Made by a program: the position numbers and the translations under genes
In this document: in pieces, positions 43,713-52,611 of the stretch
Layout: the number at the start of each line of letters is the position of its first letter
Numbering within the stretch: the stretch's first letter is position 1
Assembly (NCBI RefSeq): GCF_003337355.1
Contig: NZ_QPJW01000014.1
Span: 56,740 to 120,739, forward strand
Direction: 5' to 3'
Source: Fontibacillus phaseoli
GTDB lineage: Bacteria > Bacillota > Bacilli > Paenibacillales > Paenibacillaceae
Length of the DNA stretch: 64,000 bases
The notes under the pieces: generated by a model
What the model was told of the DNA's origin: nothing
The model's database searches: none
Seen by the model: only the letters and a program-made list of their open reading frames with translations

Positions 43713-44330
43713 ATGCTTTTACAGCTTCACAAGGAATCAATAAAGTACTTAATGACGGCCTCCCTTCGCGAAAATGATCCTAAGTTTATCTCCGCAATAA
43801 GTAATGTAGACTATGAGTTTTTAACAACAGATGAGGCAACATGGATAGAGCAGTTGTATTTTAAATTGAAAAATATCGCGCTGCGAAATAAAATTCTGTA
43901 TGGTCTCATCCACTGCAAGGAATTGGAACTGGAACAATTTTTTCGAAACGCCTATAAAAAGGAACGATACCTGGACATGAGACTCCTCGCGATCCGTGGG
44001 CTGGCACATTATGCCTCAGAAGAAGAGATCAACAAGGTTATGAATCATTTCCTTAAGATCTTGATAAAAAGGCCGGAGACTACCCCCTATAACTACCAAG
44101 AATATGAGTTTTTAAGATCTGCTTTCGGGCTGCCTCTCTTAATTAAAAAATACGGATATCCCTGTTTTGAAAAAGCACTTCAACAAGTCGAGAAACAGTA
44201 TGAGGATATGCCAGAAGCATTTAAGGGTCATTTTACTTTTGATGAAGACGGGAAGGCAGTACAGTTGAGAAGTCCACACGAAACGAAAGTAATGATTGAA
44301 CGCTTTTTTGCGTCACAGTCTAATCACTAA
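43713..44330 (+). CDS. HEAT-like helical protein
   Basis: 205 residues, AAAGGAG upstream. All-alpha with repeated pairs of helices: IALRNKILYGLIHC, DMRLLAIRGLAHYASEEEIN and FGLPLLIKKYGYPCFEKALQ, suggesting HEAT-type repeats. Probably in the same unit as the two preceding genes. Function unknown; HEAT-like immunity proteins exist. Confidence 0.6.
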   Translation: MLLQLHKESIKYLMTASLRENDPKFISAISNVDYEFLTTDEATWIEQLYFKLKNIALRNKILYGLIHCKELELEQFFRNAYKKERYLDMRLLAIRGLAHYASEEEINKVMNHFLKILIKRPETTPYNYQEYEFLRSAFGLPLLIKKYGYPCFEKALQQVEKQYEDMPEAFKGHFTFDEDGKAVQLRSPHETKVMIERFFASQSNH

Positions 44331-44425
44331 TCTTGTCGTACAATCAAAAGAGAGTAGCACGGGAGCGGCAGTCACTCGTGTAAAAGTTTCCTCACACAAA
44401 TTATAACATGAGTGAGGGGATCGCG

Positions 44426-44704
44426 ATGGGGAAAAGACGTAAGAATCCACTTCAGTTAGCATTCAATATTATGCCGATCGATGCGGCCGCTACTAGCGCA
44501 GCTGTTGAGAAACGTCTCGAAGAAGTTCGTCAATACCGTCAAATTGGTTTCGTCCGGCGGGAAGCGGCTATGATACCAGCTTATTCCCCACGGTACCACG
44601 GAGCGACGAATCAGATAAGCAAACCGACGGAGAATATTGCTACATGGAACATAGACAAGGAAGCCGAATTGAAGGCAAAAGATAGATTGTTGGAGAGGCC
44701 ATGA
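44426..44704 (+). CDS. Phage ArpU-like regulator, N-terminal part
   Basis: 92 residues from ATG 44426 (GAGGGG 6 nt upstream). VEKRLEEVRQYRQIGFVRREA, then AYSPRYHGATNQISKPTENIA and NIDKEAELKAKDRLLE resemble the first two thirds of ArpU-family late-gene regulators. It ends with an ATGA overlap into the next ORF, which looks like the missing third. Either a frameshifted gene or two coupled genes. Part of a decayed prophage. Confidence 0.6.
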   Translation: MGKRRKNPLQLAFNIMPIDAAATSAAVEKRLEEVRQYRQIGFVRREAAMIPAYSPRYHGATNQISKPTENIATWNIDKEAELKAKDRLLERP

Positions 44705-44901
44705 GTAAGTTGTCAAGTACTGAGCGTGAAGTTATCGAACGGAGCTACCTTGATGATGAAGGCGAATATGATTTCATCAGTTGTGGAAAAATGGGCATCA
44801 CTGATCGGAAATTTAGGTATATAAAAGCCGGGGCTATTTCTATTCTTGCGGCTGCAATGGGGCTTGAAGTCATTATTGACACTGACGATGTGGTGGTATA
44901 A
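44701..44901 (+). CDS. Phage ArpU-like regulator, C-terminal sigma-like HTH part
   Basis: 66 residues starting in the stop of the previous ORF. LSSTEREVIERSYLDDEGEYDF plus KMGITDRKFRYIKAGAISILAAAMGLE resembles the region-4-like HTH of ArpU proteins, which normally follows the N-terminal part in one chain. Downstream (44914-44944) the decamer AATTACCGAG repeats in tandem. Confidence 0.6.
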   Translation: MSKLSSTEREVIERSYLDDEGEYDFISCGKMGITDRKFRYIKAGAISILAAAMGLEVIIDTDDVVV

Positions 44902-44997
44902 GTTGTTTTCGGTTAATTACCGAGAAATTACCGAGAAATTACCGTATTGTCGCCATTCGTTGGACTTTATAAGGGGTATATTTGTATTGTAGAAAAC

Positions 44998-45063
44998 AGG
45001 CGAGAATGACACGCACGGCTGCATGAATACGGCATTGAAACCGGGGCGTAACTCTTCTCGCCT
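44998..45063 (+). other. Large hairpin after the ArpU-like genes
   Basis: AGGCGAGAA (44998) and TTCTCGCCT (45055) close a 48-nt loop, followed by TTCTATTCTAAT. A terminator-like or phage packaging-region structure; 45064-45311 holds no supported gene. Confidence 0.4.
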
Positions 45064-45311
45064 TTCTATTCTAATTATCCTTAATCAAGGAGTGGAAAGT
45101 TTCTCAATTATCAGGATCAATATCGAATTGAAAGTGTATTTATCATTTCTAAAAATTCATTTGAAGCTGAAAACATTGTTTTTTGTACTCATAAGGGGGA
45201 GTATCCTAATCTACCTGTATGAAGTTATTTTATCCAAAGGAAAAGGGAGAGAGGGTAGTCCCTCAATCAATCTTGATGACCTTCGTGACACCCTCCCGTG
45301 TTTAGGTTACT

Positions 45312-45521
45312 TTAAGGTTTAGTTTCTTTTGAAAAAGTTATATAAAAAATAATTGATGCTAGTATGCAAATTGTTATAGATATAAGGATAAAAACATCTT
45401 GCATCACTGGTGTCAAATCCACTAATTTGAGAGATAAATTTCCTAACATCGCTCCTGCTGGTAAAGAAACTAGAAGTAACAGAATAGTGATAATGCCTAT
45501 TGTGTGTTTATGTCTTCTCAT
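45312..45521 (-). CDS. Small two-helix membrane protein
   Basis: 69 residues, two hydrophobic helices (IGIITILLLLVSLPAGAMLG and VFILISITICILASIIFYITF). Its ATG overlaps the stop of the secreted-protein gene by 1 nt, so the two are coupled. Holin-like size and topology, but the partner is not a lysin; it may instead serve the secreted protein. Confidence 0.65.
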   Translation of the reverse strand: MRRHKHTIGIITILLLLVSLPAGAMLGNLSLKLVDLTPVMQDVFILISITICILASIIFYITFSKETKP

Positions 45522-46216
45522 TAGATTTTTTTGTCAATACTATAAGATAGGAAACGGGTTGGCTTCTTATAGGTACCTTCTTTTGTGTCAGTAGCTATTA
45601 CCTCTTGGTTTATAGTGCTGATGGCTTGTTTAATTTGTTTCCAAGTGCCCCGTTCCTCATAAAACTTTATTCTGAATTCTCTTGTGTTAAAGCTAGAGGT
45701 CTCAGATGGCCCTTTGTATTTTGTTCCTTTAGTGTATTGTGCTGTTACAGTTATATCGGCACCGATAGCACCTTTATCAAAAGGTGATCCTGAAAAAGTC
45801 CCTTTAAGGGAACCTGTATATGTCCGGGATAATGTTACCTCCTCACCTCTAGCCACCGAGAACTTGAACTCATCTTTGTTAAGTGCATCGGCCACAGTAA
45901 CTTTTGTGCTATTTGTATACTTATATACGTATGTCGGAGGAAGGGCCAAAGGGGAGGAAGGGGAGTTACTATTTTGTCTAGTTCTATCTTCAACGCTTGG
46001 GGCTTCACTATATTCATAAATAGTAATTAATCCGGCATCAGGATTGCTATCTTTCAAATCTTGAATGATATCCTGTGGTATTGATAAACCATTTGGATAT
46101 ATTACTATATTAGATTTATCAGTTTTTTGTCTTTCGTATGCACTTGCCGGTTGTGAAATTGGTGTGATCACCATTAACAAAGAAAGTGAAATTAAAAAAA
46201 TAGTTTTTTTAAACAT
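45521..46216 (-). CDS. Secreted protein of unknown function
   Basis: 231 residues from ATG 46216 (GAGGG 6 nt upstream; ATG 46222 is too close). Signal peptide with AxA-type site (ISQPASA-YE) near residue 24, a Ser/Pro linker, then a beta-rich domain (TKVTVADALNKDEFKFSVARG, ITVTAQYTKGTKYKGPSETS). It is exported and lacks an anchor. Similar beta domains occur in small secreted Bacillota proteins; no function assigned. Confidence 0.7.
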   Translation of the reverse strand: MFKKTIFLISLSLLMVITPISQPASAYERQKTDKSNIVIYPNGLSIPQDIIQDLKDSNPDAGLITIYEYSEAPSVEDRTRQNSNSPSSPLALPPTYVYKYTNSTKVTVADALNKDEFKFSVARGEEVTLSRTYTGSLKGTFSGSPFDKGAIGADITVTAQYTKGTKYKGPSETSSFNTREFRIKFYEERGTWKQIKQAISTINQEVIATDTKEGTYKKPTRFLSYSIDKKI

Positions 46217-46545
46217 TTTCATCCCTCTTTCATATAATTTTAGAAAAGATAGTATTTTAATATTAAAACTCTACCTTGCTACCTCCTTTCATACCCTTAT
46301 TCATTATCAAATCTGTAAAATATAGTAAAGTACTTATATTATACCAAATTAACAATAATATTCAATTAATAAAACAATAATGGAATTAAAGAAAATACAT
46401 TAGGAAAAAGGGACTGTCAATAAATAGAAGCGTAATATTTTTTTGTCAGTTCAATGAAAAAGTCTTTCAAAGTACGTATAACAATTCAATACATAACTCG
46501 AAGTCGTTCCTTCCTGGAGCGGCTTTTTTATTGGGGTGTGATAGA

Positions 46546-46638
46546 GATGAGAATTATAAAATGGCTGGTTAAGTTGACTTACGGGAGATCAGATGACCCG
46601 AGAAACCGAGGTGAGCGACGACAAGGCCAGAAAACGTA
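46546..46638 (+). CDS. Phage-derived small basic peptide
   Basis: 30 residues, MRIIKWLVKLTYGRSDDPRN, after GATAGAG. Short; overlaps the following zinc-finger remnant. Probably a leftover of the decayed prophage. Confidence 0.35.
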
Positions 46639-46768
46639 ATAGGCTTCAGCAGATCCGATCGGAGCCAAGCAACCCGAGAAATGTAAGAGGTGTATTTGGG
46701 GATCTTGGACCGGGATAAAACAGTTTTGTAGTAGACCGATTTGTCCCGAAAAGGTAAAATGTCCCTGA
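46593..46768 (+). pseudogene. Frameshifted phage zinc-finger-like protein
   Basis: The first frame from ATG 46593 reads SDDKARKRNRLQQIRSE. A shift near 46670 leads into KQPEKCKRCIWGSWTGIKQF and CSRPICPEKVKCP, ending at TGA 46768. Paired CxxC and C-x5-C fit a small phage zinc-binding protein. Confidence 0.5.
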
Positions 46769-46800
46769 TGCAATATAATTGTGACGGGGAGGTGTTTTGT

Positions 46801-47037
46801 TTGACTGAGAAATCAATTGATGGGATTATTAGTGGACTTATCGTTTCTTGGCCTACTCCAGATGAAATAGAGTTTCTAAGAGAAAACAAGAATGAGGCAA
46901 TCGAAGTGATTAACGGATACGAAGTTCAACTTAGGAAAGTCATAGATGAATTAACGGAAAATGGTGATAATAACGGATTAATTCCTTTTTATGGTTCAAT
47001 TGCAAAGAGTATCTCAGAAATTAAGCGGCTCCTATAA
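46801..47037 (+). CDS. Small helical protein of unknown function
   Basis: 78 residues from TTG 46801 with GGGAGGTG 6 nt upstream. Helical, acidic (SWPTPDEIEFLRENKNEAIE). No family recognised; possibly phage cargo. Confidence 0.55.
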   Translation: MTEKSIDGIISGLIVSWPTPDEIEFLRENKNEAIEVINGYEVQLRKVIDELTENGDNNGLIPFYGSIAKSISEIKRLL

Positions 47038-47126
47038 GGGGCTTTTAATTTGTCTAAACAACGCGTTACGAGCTAAATTTAGACATATGTGTTCTAGTTG
47101 ACCAAATAGAGGCACAAAACCATAGA

Positions 47127-47695
47127 ATGGTAGGAAGGGGCCGCGGTGAATCCGTACGGCCCTGTTTTTGTATGCATGTGTACGAAAACCAACATCAGGG
47201 CCTTCATCTTTCCGACCGGATATGGAAACACAATCAAAAATTTCGAATGGCTGTGATTGAGATCATTCAGGATGGTGTAGCCACCGGCGAGGATCCGGTC
47301 GAAACAGCGCGGCAAATTGAAAAATATGTGCGCCGAGGCCGTAAGACGCTTGCCGTGGATTATCCTGAGATGATGGAGCGCATGGGCGGCCGGATACCGT
47401 AAGATATCTCCTATGAGGCACTCCGGTTAGTCCGGACGGAGGCGGCTGCCGCCTTCGGGGAGGGGACGATCGCCGCGGCCAAAGTAAGTCCAAGCTATAC
47501 CGGGATGAAATGGGTCCTTTCCGGATCTCACCCGGTACCGGACATTTGCGACGATCTGGCGAATGCGGATCACGGGCTGGGAAAAGGAGTCTGGCCGCCT
47601 GCCAGGAGCCGCCGATGCCGGCACATCCAAACCTGTGCATCCTGGTTTCTGTACATGAGGACACCGATTCGTTCATGCAGCGTCTGAACGAATGA
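47127..47695 (+). pseudogene. Decayed phage minor head protein (SPP1 gp7-like)
   Basis: The frame from about 47177 reads LSDRIWKHNQKFRMAVIEII and ARQIEKYVRRG. An in-frame TAA at 47400 interrupts, and the same frame continues with ISYEALRLVRTEAAAAFGEG and SGSHPVPDICDDLA. A frameshift near 47580-47600 then leads to PPMPAHPNLCILVSVHEDTD. These blocks are the C-terminal domain of phage head-morphogenesis proteins. One stop and one shift mark it as dead. Confidence 0.75.
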
Positions 47696-47776
47696 GTCAC
47701 TCGTGTTGCTCTCTTTACTGACCTGACGGTGGTTCGGTGAGAACGGGCGTTGATAAAAAGGATGGAGGAACTTAAA

Positions 47777-48517
47777 TTGATAAAATATGAGATTCCTGAA
47801 ATGTTGAAAGATCACGAAGACTTAATTAAAAGAACGCTTAGGTATAGTAATGAGATAAGTTTTAAACGAGAAGAAACAAACCCAGGGGAGAGCAAATTAG
47901 GGGGCTGTCCTTATTTAAAAAATATTAAAGATTACCCGATGGACGAGGCTGGGGAACCCATGTTGTTTATAGCCCAAATAAATCTGGCGGATCTTGAAAA
48001 CCTGGACGAATTACCCGAAAAGGGACTGCTGCAATTTTATGTTGTAAATGAAGAGATGTTTGGTTTGGAAAGCCCGGTTTTAGTAAAATATATTGAAGAT
48101 TTTGAAGAAAATGAAGAACCCTTAATAAGGACTAATCCTTATGAGAATGAAGAGTATAAGATGAATCTTCCTTATTCACACAGTGGAAAAATGTATTTTA
48201 AAACAAGGGAAATGCCCATGTCTTCCTCATTGGATTTATTTCATGAAACTTTTAAGAATGAGCTTTCAGAAGTAGAATATGAGAAGCTGAGCGAGGATTG
48301 CTATAGTTGTGACAGCAGAATTGGCGGTTACCCTTATTTTGTTCAGAATGATTATATAGGTTTTGATGAAAGTGATTTTCTTTTATTGCAGCTGGATATA
48401 GAGGATGAATGCGGTATTATGTTTGGGGATGCCGGGAATTGTGTTTTCTCTATTCCTAAGGATGCTTTGAAAAATAAGGACTTTTCAAAAGTAGTGTATG
48501 ACTGGCAATGCTGCTGA
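47777..48517 (+). CDS. DUF1963 (YwqG-like) protein
   Basis: 246 residues from TTG 47777 (GGAGG 8 nt upstream; ATG 47762 is alternative). SKLGGCPYLKNIKDYP, FIAQINLADLENLDELPEKGLLQFYV and the C-terminal SRIGGYPYFVQND, LLLQLDIEDECGIMFGDAGN are the DUF1963 pattern. The family includes immunity-like proteins (YwqG lies beside the B. subtilis YwqJ toxin region). The stop codon is part of an att-like repeat. Confidence 0.85.
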   Translation: MIKYEIPEMLKDHEDLIKRTLRYSNEISFKREETNPGESKLGGCPYLKNIKDYPMDEAGEPMLFIAQINLADLENLDELPEKGLLQFYVVNEEMFGLESPVLVKYIEDFEENEEPLIRTNPYENEEYKMNLPYSHSGKMYFKTREMPMSSSLDLFHETFKNELSEVEYEKLSEDCYSCDSRIGGYPYFVQNDYIGFDESDFLLLQLDIEDECGIMFGDAGNCVFSIPKDALKNKDFSKVVYDWQCC

Positions 48518-48570
48518 ACCCTACCCTAAGTAACAGCGAAGAATAGGGAGTGTACGGACACTCCCTTTGA
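48518..48570. repeat. att-like repeat copy plus terminator hairpin
   Basis: GAACCCTACCCTAAGTAAC at 48519 resembles 55974 (GAACCCTACCATAAGTGAC). It is followed by GGGAGTGT-ACGG-ACACTCCC-TTT (48547-48569), a good terminator for the DUF1963 gene. Confidence 0.6.
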
Positions 48571-48595
48571 GCTAACATTGTCTGTTATCAAATGT

Positions 48596-49066
48596 CTAAC
48601 TTGCCGTCTTATTGACAAAATCAATCTCATTTCTGATCCCTTTGTGGGCGTCATTCCACAGGCCCTTTGTTAGGCGAATGCGTAGCAGACATGTGTTAGG
48701 GTCTTCGTCGTTATTGGCTTCGTAATACCACTCGGCAAATATTTTGCGCAGCTTTGTCATCATCTCCGCGTTTTTCTCGTCACACACCCAGCCCAGGTTT
48801 TCACCGATCCCATCGGCCGTAAAGTTTTCGACGATGATACAAACAGCGACTTCGGGGTTTTGGGCGATCTGCTGCATCTTGTTGGAAGTCGCGTAGGTGA
48901 CGGTGTAGAACGCTCCGTCCTCATAATAGGCGTCCACAATGCGGGCGGCGGGGCGGCTTTTGCCATCGGCCCCCGGTTCCAGCGCGATGGTGGACAGAGA
49001 GATCAGGCCGTCCTTGTTGCCCACTTGATCTTCCAGCAACTTCATGGCTTCGTCGTACTTGCTCAC
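48596..49066 (-). CDS. Pyridoxamine 5'-phosphate oxidase-like flavoprotein
   Basis: 156 residues from GTG 49066 (GGGAGGT upstream on the minus strand); the frame opens at 49096. The split-barrel pattern DGLISLSTIALEPGADGKSR, then YATSNKMQQIAQNPEVAVCI, is typical of PNPOx-like FMN or F420 proteins. The C-terminal part binds the substrate or a general-stress ligand. A 53-bp segment of this gene's 3' half recurs at 52229-52281. The gap 49067-49413 has no other supported gene. Confidence 0.85.
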   Translation of the reverse strand: MSKYDEAMKLLEDQVGNKDGLISLSTIALEPGADGKSRPAARIVDAYYEDGAFYTVTYATSNKMQQIAQNPEVAVCIIVENFTADGIGENLGWVCDEKNAEMMTKLRKIFAEWYYEANNDEDPNTCLLRIRLTKGLWNDAHKGIRNEIDFVNKTAS

Positions 49067-49413
49067 TTTATTACCTCCCAATGTGTAATAAGGCATACAT
49101 TATTAAGCTTATCATTGTAAAACCTTAGTGCATGTGAAGAATAATACGATAAAGTAACGAGCAAATGGCGACCTTAGTTGTAATCTATGTTTCCTTGGGT
49201 GAGGTCGGCGATTACTATTGAAGTTACCGCAGCATTAAGTGCTAGAATAGACCTAGAGCTCGGAAGGGGGGGCCTGGGGATGAACTCAAGCGGAATCGCC
49301 GGTGTGGGCACCCGCCTTTATCGAGGATCGCGGGATGCTGCAAGAAGGCTATGTTGAGTTAATGAAGGTTCCCGATAATGGGGCAATAAGCGAGTAAAAA
49401 GGAGCATAATCCT

Positions 49414-49650
49414 ATGGAAGTAACCGCACAGGAAGTGGCAGAATGGATGGTCAAGGAAATCAGGTCTACGGGAACGCTATATCAGACCGATGCGATTGAA
49501 TATGTGAAGACCCATTTCGGCGAACAATTCGTATTCGTGAATGAGAATGGAAATACATCGCTGTCTAAAGAGGTGAAGAAGGCTTTCCGCAAACTCCACG
49601 GCGGCAGAATTGCTTGGGACCGCGATGGATTCTTTTGGGCTTGGACCTGA
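49414..49650 (+). CDS. DUF6953-like small protein
   Basis: 78 residues, AAAGGAG upstream of ATG 49414. A winged-helix-like fold is suggested by TAQEVAEWMVKEIRSTGTLYQ, YVKTHFGEQFVFVNENG and WDRDGFFWAW. The family name is from memory; function unknown, often beside toxin-immunity loci. Confidence 0.65.
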   Translation: MEVTAQEVAEWMVKEIRSTGTLYQTDAIEYVKTHFGEQFVFVNENGNTSLSKEVKKAFRKLHGGRIAWDRDGFFWAWT

Positions 49651-50000
49651 GGAGTATGATGCTGCATTGAGATATACGAACTTGAAGAAGTACTTCTACA
49701 TCAACAGAAACTATCGCTAGAATTACTGCCAGTCAAGCTTAAATTCAATTCTCAGTGAGCGAGGTGCTCAAGCTCCATGAAATCTACCGAGGATGGAAAA
49801 GGAGGATTAACTGAAACCTCCTTCCGTGTCGCGTACTATCGGGAAATACAAGATTTGAGGGCTGATGTCACGTCCGATTTCATTGGACCCTACTGGGACG
49901 AGTATGGGGAAGAAAATTGGGCTTAACGGCTCAAGGGTGCGGCAAGGTTTTATAAAGCTGCCCCTTTATTTATCTGGAATGGATGGATGTCATGATGACC
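49651..50000. other. 350-bp gap with gene scars
   Basis: No intact gene. Short openings at 49651-49720 and 49860-49925 look like decayed coding sequence. The MocR gene end lies just beyond. Confidence 0.4.
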
Positions 50001-51431
50001 TTATAAGGTCGCCTCCGCAAAACGATGAATCCCTTGCTCAATCGATGCTTCATCTACTTTTGCAAACCCCAACACCCATCCCTTTCGGTTGCTTTCCAAA
50101 CAATAGGGTCGAAGAGGGTATACGCGTATTCCCTTTTGAAGAGCTAACTTTGTCATGGTTTCTTCGTCGTATGACTCTTCAGCTTCAAGGAACATGTGCA
50201 ATCCCGTTTCTGCTCCCCTTAATGTGAAACGCTCCTCTAAACCGCTAGCCACTATAGCCTTTGTCATGGCTTCGTGCCTTCTTCGGTACACATTTCTGAC
50301 TCTTCTCATGTGGCGCATAAAATGACCATTCTGGATGAAGTGGGTTAGTGTTAGCTGATCCATAATCGGGAGATGACGGTAGGTCAGCTCCTGTACTTTG
50401 GCTAGTTGAGCAATTGCCTCGACAGATCCGGCAATAGCCGAAATTCGAATGCCTGGAGCAATCATTTTAGAAAAACTCATGAGGTATAAGGTATTATTAG
50501 GCGCTTGGCTAAACAGTGTCGGAAGCGGTTCCCCGCGATATCGAAATTCGCTATCATAATCGTCCTCGATGATCCAGAATTGTTCTTGAATAGCTTGATG
50601 TAGCAATTGTTGCCTACGCGGCTCCGACATAACGACCCCGACCGCGCACTGGTGCGAAGGAGTCGTAAAGACCAGTTTGGATTTTGGATGAATATGCTCA
50701 ACCACTAGACCATACTCATCAACGGGTACGGGCACCACATTCATACGCCGATATTTCATCGCCATCCAGGCTGCCGGAAAACCGGGGTCTTCTACAGAGA
50801 CAGTATCCCCGTCAGCTAAAAGCGATTGTGCGATTAAGTCAATACTATGCTGAGCCCCTGAGGTCAACAGAATCTGATCGGTTTGGAGATGGATGCCTCG
50901 TTCAAGCGATAAATAACGCTGAATTTGCTCACGTAACGGGGTGAAACCATAGGGATCACCGTAAGCCCAGTTTGATAAATCCATTGCAGCGGATGCGTGG
51001 AGAAGACATTGTCGCCAGTTTTTTTGAAATTGTTCATCCAAATAGGGCTCATGGGGACTAAAATCAATATCCACTTCTCGTTGTTCTTTGCCTCTGAACC
51101 AGTCATGTAATTGATCGACAGCCGAGTTCAACAAGGGAAGGGAGGGGGGGATGGGACCGTCTGCCATGATTTCCTTCGTTGACTCTGCGACTTGCTTCCA
51201 ATTACTAACTCGCGTCCCTCCTCGGCGGGAGGTAACCGTATAGCCTCGACTTAGCAATTCCTCATAGACGATCTGTATAGTTGAACGAGAGACACCTACC
51301 ATGTGAGCAAGTTCGCGGGAAGGAATCAGTAATTCTCCTGGCGCCCAGATTCCGCTAGTAATATTATGAATCGCTTGATCAAGCAATTGCTGCCAGATTG
51401 GCCTCTTATCATCACGAATTACTTTCATCAT
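50001..51431 (-). CDS. MocR/PdxR-type regulator (GntR HTH fused to aminotransferase)
   Basis: 476 residues from ATG 51431 (GGAGGTG 6 nt upstream). N-terminal GntR winged helix (PSRELAHMVGVSRSTIQIVYEELL), a linker, then a fold-type-I aminotransferase domain with LTSGAQHSID, WIIEDDYDSEFRYRG and the PLP-binding Lys in MSFSKMIAPGIRISAI. Such regulators sense PLP or amino-acid aldimines. It is divergent from a PNPOx-like gene, the usual MocR target, with a perfect inverted repeat between them, which strongly suggests control of that gene. Confidence 0.92.
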   Translation of the reverse strand: MMKVIRDDKRPIWQQLLDQAIHNITSGIWAPGELLIPSRELAHMVGVSRSTIQIVYEELLSRGYTVTSRRGGTRVSNWKQVAESTKEIMADGPIPPSLPLLNSAVDQLHDWFRGKEQREVDIDFSPHEPYLDEQFQKNWRQCLLHASAAMDLSNWAYGDPYGFTPLREQIQRYLSLERGIHLQTDQILLTSGAQHSIDLIAQSLLADGDTVSVEDPGFPAAWMAMKYRRMNVVPVPVDEYGLVVEHIHPKSKLVFTTPSHQCAVGVVMSEPRRQQLLHQAIQEQFWIIEDDYDSEFRYRGEPLPTLFSQAPNNTLYLMSFSKMIAPGIRISAIAGSVEAIAQLAKVQELTYRHLPIMDQLTLTHFIQNGHFMRHMRRVRNVYRRRHEAMTKAIVASGLEERFTLRGAETGLHMFLEAEESYDEETMTKLALQKGIRVYPLRPYCLESNRKGWVLGFAKVDEASIEQGIHRFAEATL

Positions 51432-51474
51432 CGTACCCACCTCCAAATAGAAGTTTCAATCCTAGATATTGATT

Positions 51475-51521
51475 ATGGATTGCTCTGAACCGAGATGTTT
51501 GGATGTTTCAACGCAATCCAT
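51475..51521. promoter_or_regulatory. Perfect inverted repeat between MocR and PNPOx-like genes
   Basis: ATGGATTGC (51475-51483) and GCAATCCAT (51513-51521). A -10-like TATACT follows at 51530, so the right arm would lie near the -35 of the flavoprotein gene. Candidate MocR operator. Confidence 0.5.
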
Positions 51522-51648
51522 TCGTTGATATACTACCGTAATAACGCTGGGATTTGCAAACTGGTCGTTGCTTCGCGCTCCGAAGAGTACCGGATCATGC
51601 TGGGCTGGAGCGGGGTGAAATCTTAGGAGTGAAAGGGGAAATTTTGAA

Positions 51649-52197
51649 ATGGATTCGGTTCGTTACAAGATCAGGGAATGCCGGGATCAAGAAAAAATCG
51701 AAAGTTTCCTACATCAAGCGAGAATTGGGTATCTTGGGTTGGTTGATGGGAAACTGCCCTATGTCGTACCGCTTAATTATGTGTGGACGGAAGGGAAGCT
51801 CTATTTTCACGGGGCTGGAGACGGAAGACGTAATCATGTCATGAGCGAAAATCCAGAGGTGTGTTTTACGGTATGTGAGGAATACGGAACTATCACGGAT
51901 CCGGTACCTGCCAAAACGGATACGGCTTATATGAGCGTCATGATCTTTGGTCAAGCGGAGCCGATCACAGATTTGGACGAAGCCACCCATGTGCTTCAGG
52001 AAATGCTCAATAAGTACGTACCCGGCTATTATAACCGCCCCTTGTCGAAGCAGCATGTGGACAAGTATAGGTCGGCTGTATTCGGTGGACCGGTTCAAGT
52101 TTGCAGGATTATTCCGCACCATATGACGGCAAAAGAAAGTCCGATTGAAGCAGAAAAAATGTATAGAACGGTCATGAATGCCGGTAGAGAGATTTAA
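51649..52197 (+). CDS. NimA/PNPOx-like flavoprotein
   Basis: 182 residues, AAAGGGG upstream. VRYKIRECRDQEKIESFLHQ, RIGYLGLVDGKLPYVVPLNYVW and LYFHGAGDGRRNHVMSENPEVC give the split-barrel FMN-binding pattern of the pyridoxamine oxidase-related/NimA group. The divergent MocR regulator suggests a role in B6 metabolism or a PLP-linked detoxification. Different subfamily from the protein at 48596. Confidence 0.88.
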   Translation: MDSVRYKIRECRDQEKIESFLHQARIGYLGLVDGKLPYVVPLNYVWTEGKLYFHGAGDGRRNHVMSENPEVCFTVCEEYGTITDPVPAKTDTAYMSVMIFGQAEPITDLDEATHVLQEMLNKYVPGYYNRPLSKQHVDKYRSAVFGGPVQVCRIIPHHMTAKESPIEAEKMYRTVMNAGREI

Positions 52198-52228
52198 CGA
52201 TAAGATACTGTTACGACTTGTGGTCAGA

Positions 52229-52286
52229 CGAATGCGCAGCAGGCATGTGTTAGGGTCTTCGTCGTTATTGGCTTCGTTATACCAAC
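52229..52286 (-). pseudogene. Fragment duplicated from a PNPOx-like gene
   Basis: Nearly identical to 48674-48731 (three mismatches in the first 53 bp), encoding on the minus strand the EANNDEDPNTCLLR segment. It has no start or flanking domain. The rest of 52287-52575 shows openings on both strands without ribosome sites and no recognisable gene. Confidence 0.6.
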
Positions 52287-52575
52287 GCGGCTATGTCCGA
52301 AAGGGAGCGGAATTTTGGGACTCTCATGAAGTTCTGGATGCCATCGATGGTCCAAAGGCGCTGCAGTGTCCAAACCTTGGGATTTTGAATTTTGATAGGG
52401 TTTCGTTTCAGTATTTGAACGATTCCAATTTGACCGTTCCCATCCATGTTCCCCATCAAGACGGCACAGTAGAAAAAATGCAGCGTTTATTATTCGATTA
52501 TCGAAGTCAGCACTCGGAGGAGCTTGAACTCTCTTAAAGAGTTTACGTATCACAAATGCTTCGCCCACAACCTCA

Positions 52576-52605
52576 TTGATGATGGATAATTGGTGTTGCT
52601 ATAAT
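52576..52605 (+). promoter_or_regulatory. Promoter of the MalT-like regulator, giving a leaderless mRNA
   Basis: TTGATG (52576), 18-bp spacer, TATAAT (52600). The expected transcription start is the A of ATG 52612, and there is no ribosome site in the 6 intervening bases. Confidence 0.65.
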
Positions 52606-52611
52606 AGACCT

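Noticed and set aside
45023..45322. 99-codon plus-strand opening
   Set aside because: No ribosome site and it starts inside the large hairpin after the ArpU-like genes.
49262..49397. Short openings resembling an antitoxin C-terminus (EGYVELMKV)
   Set aside because: Too short, no partner toxin and no start signal; could not be supported as a gene.
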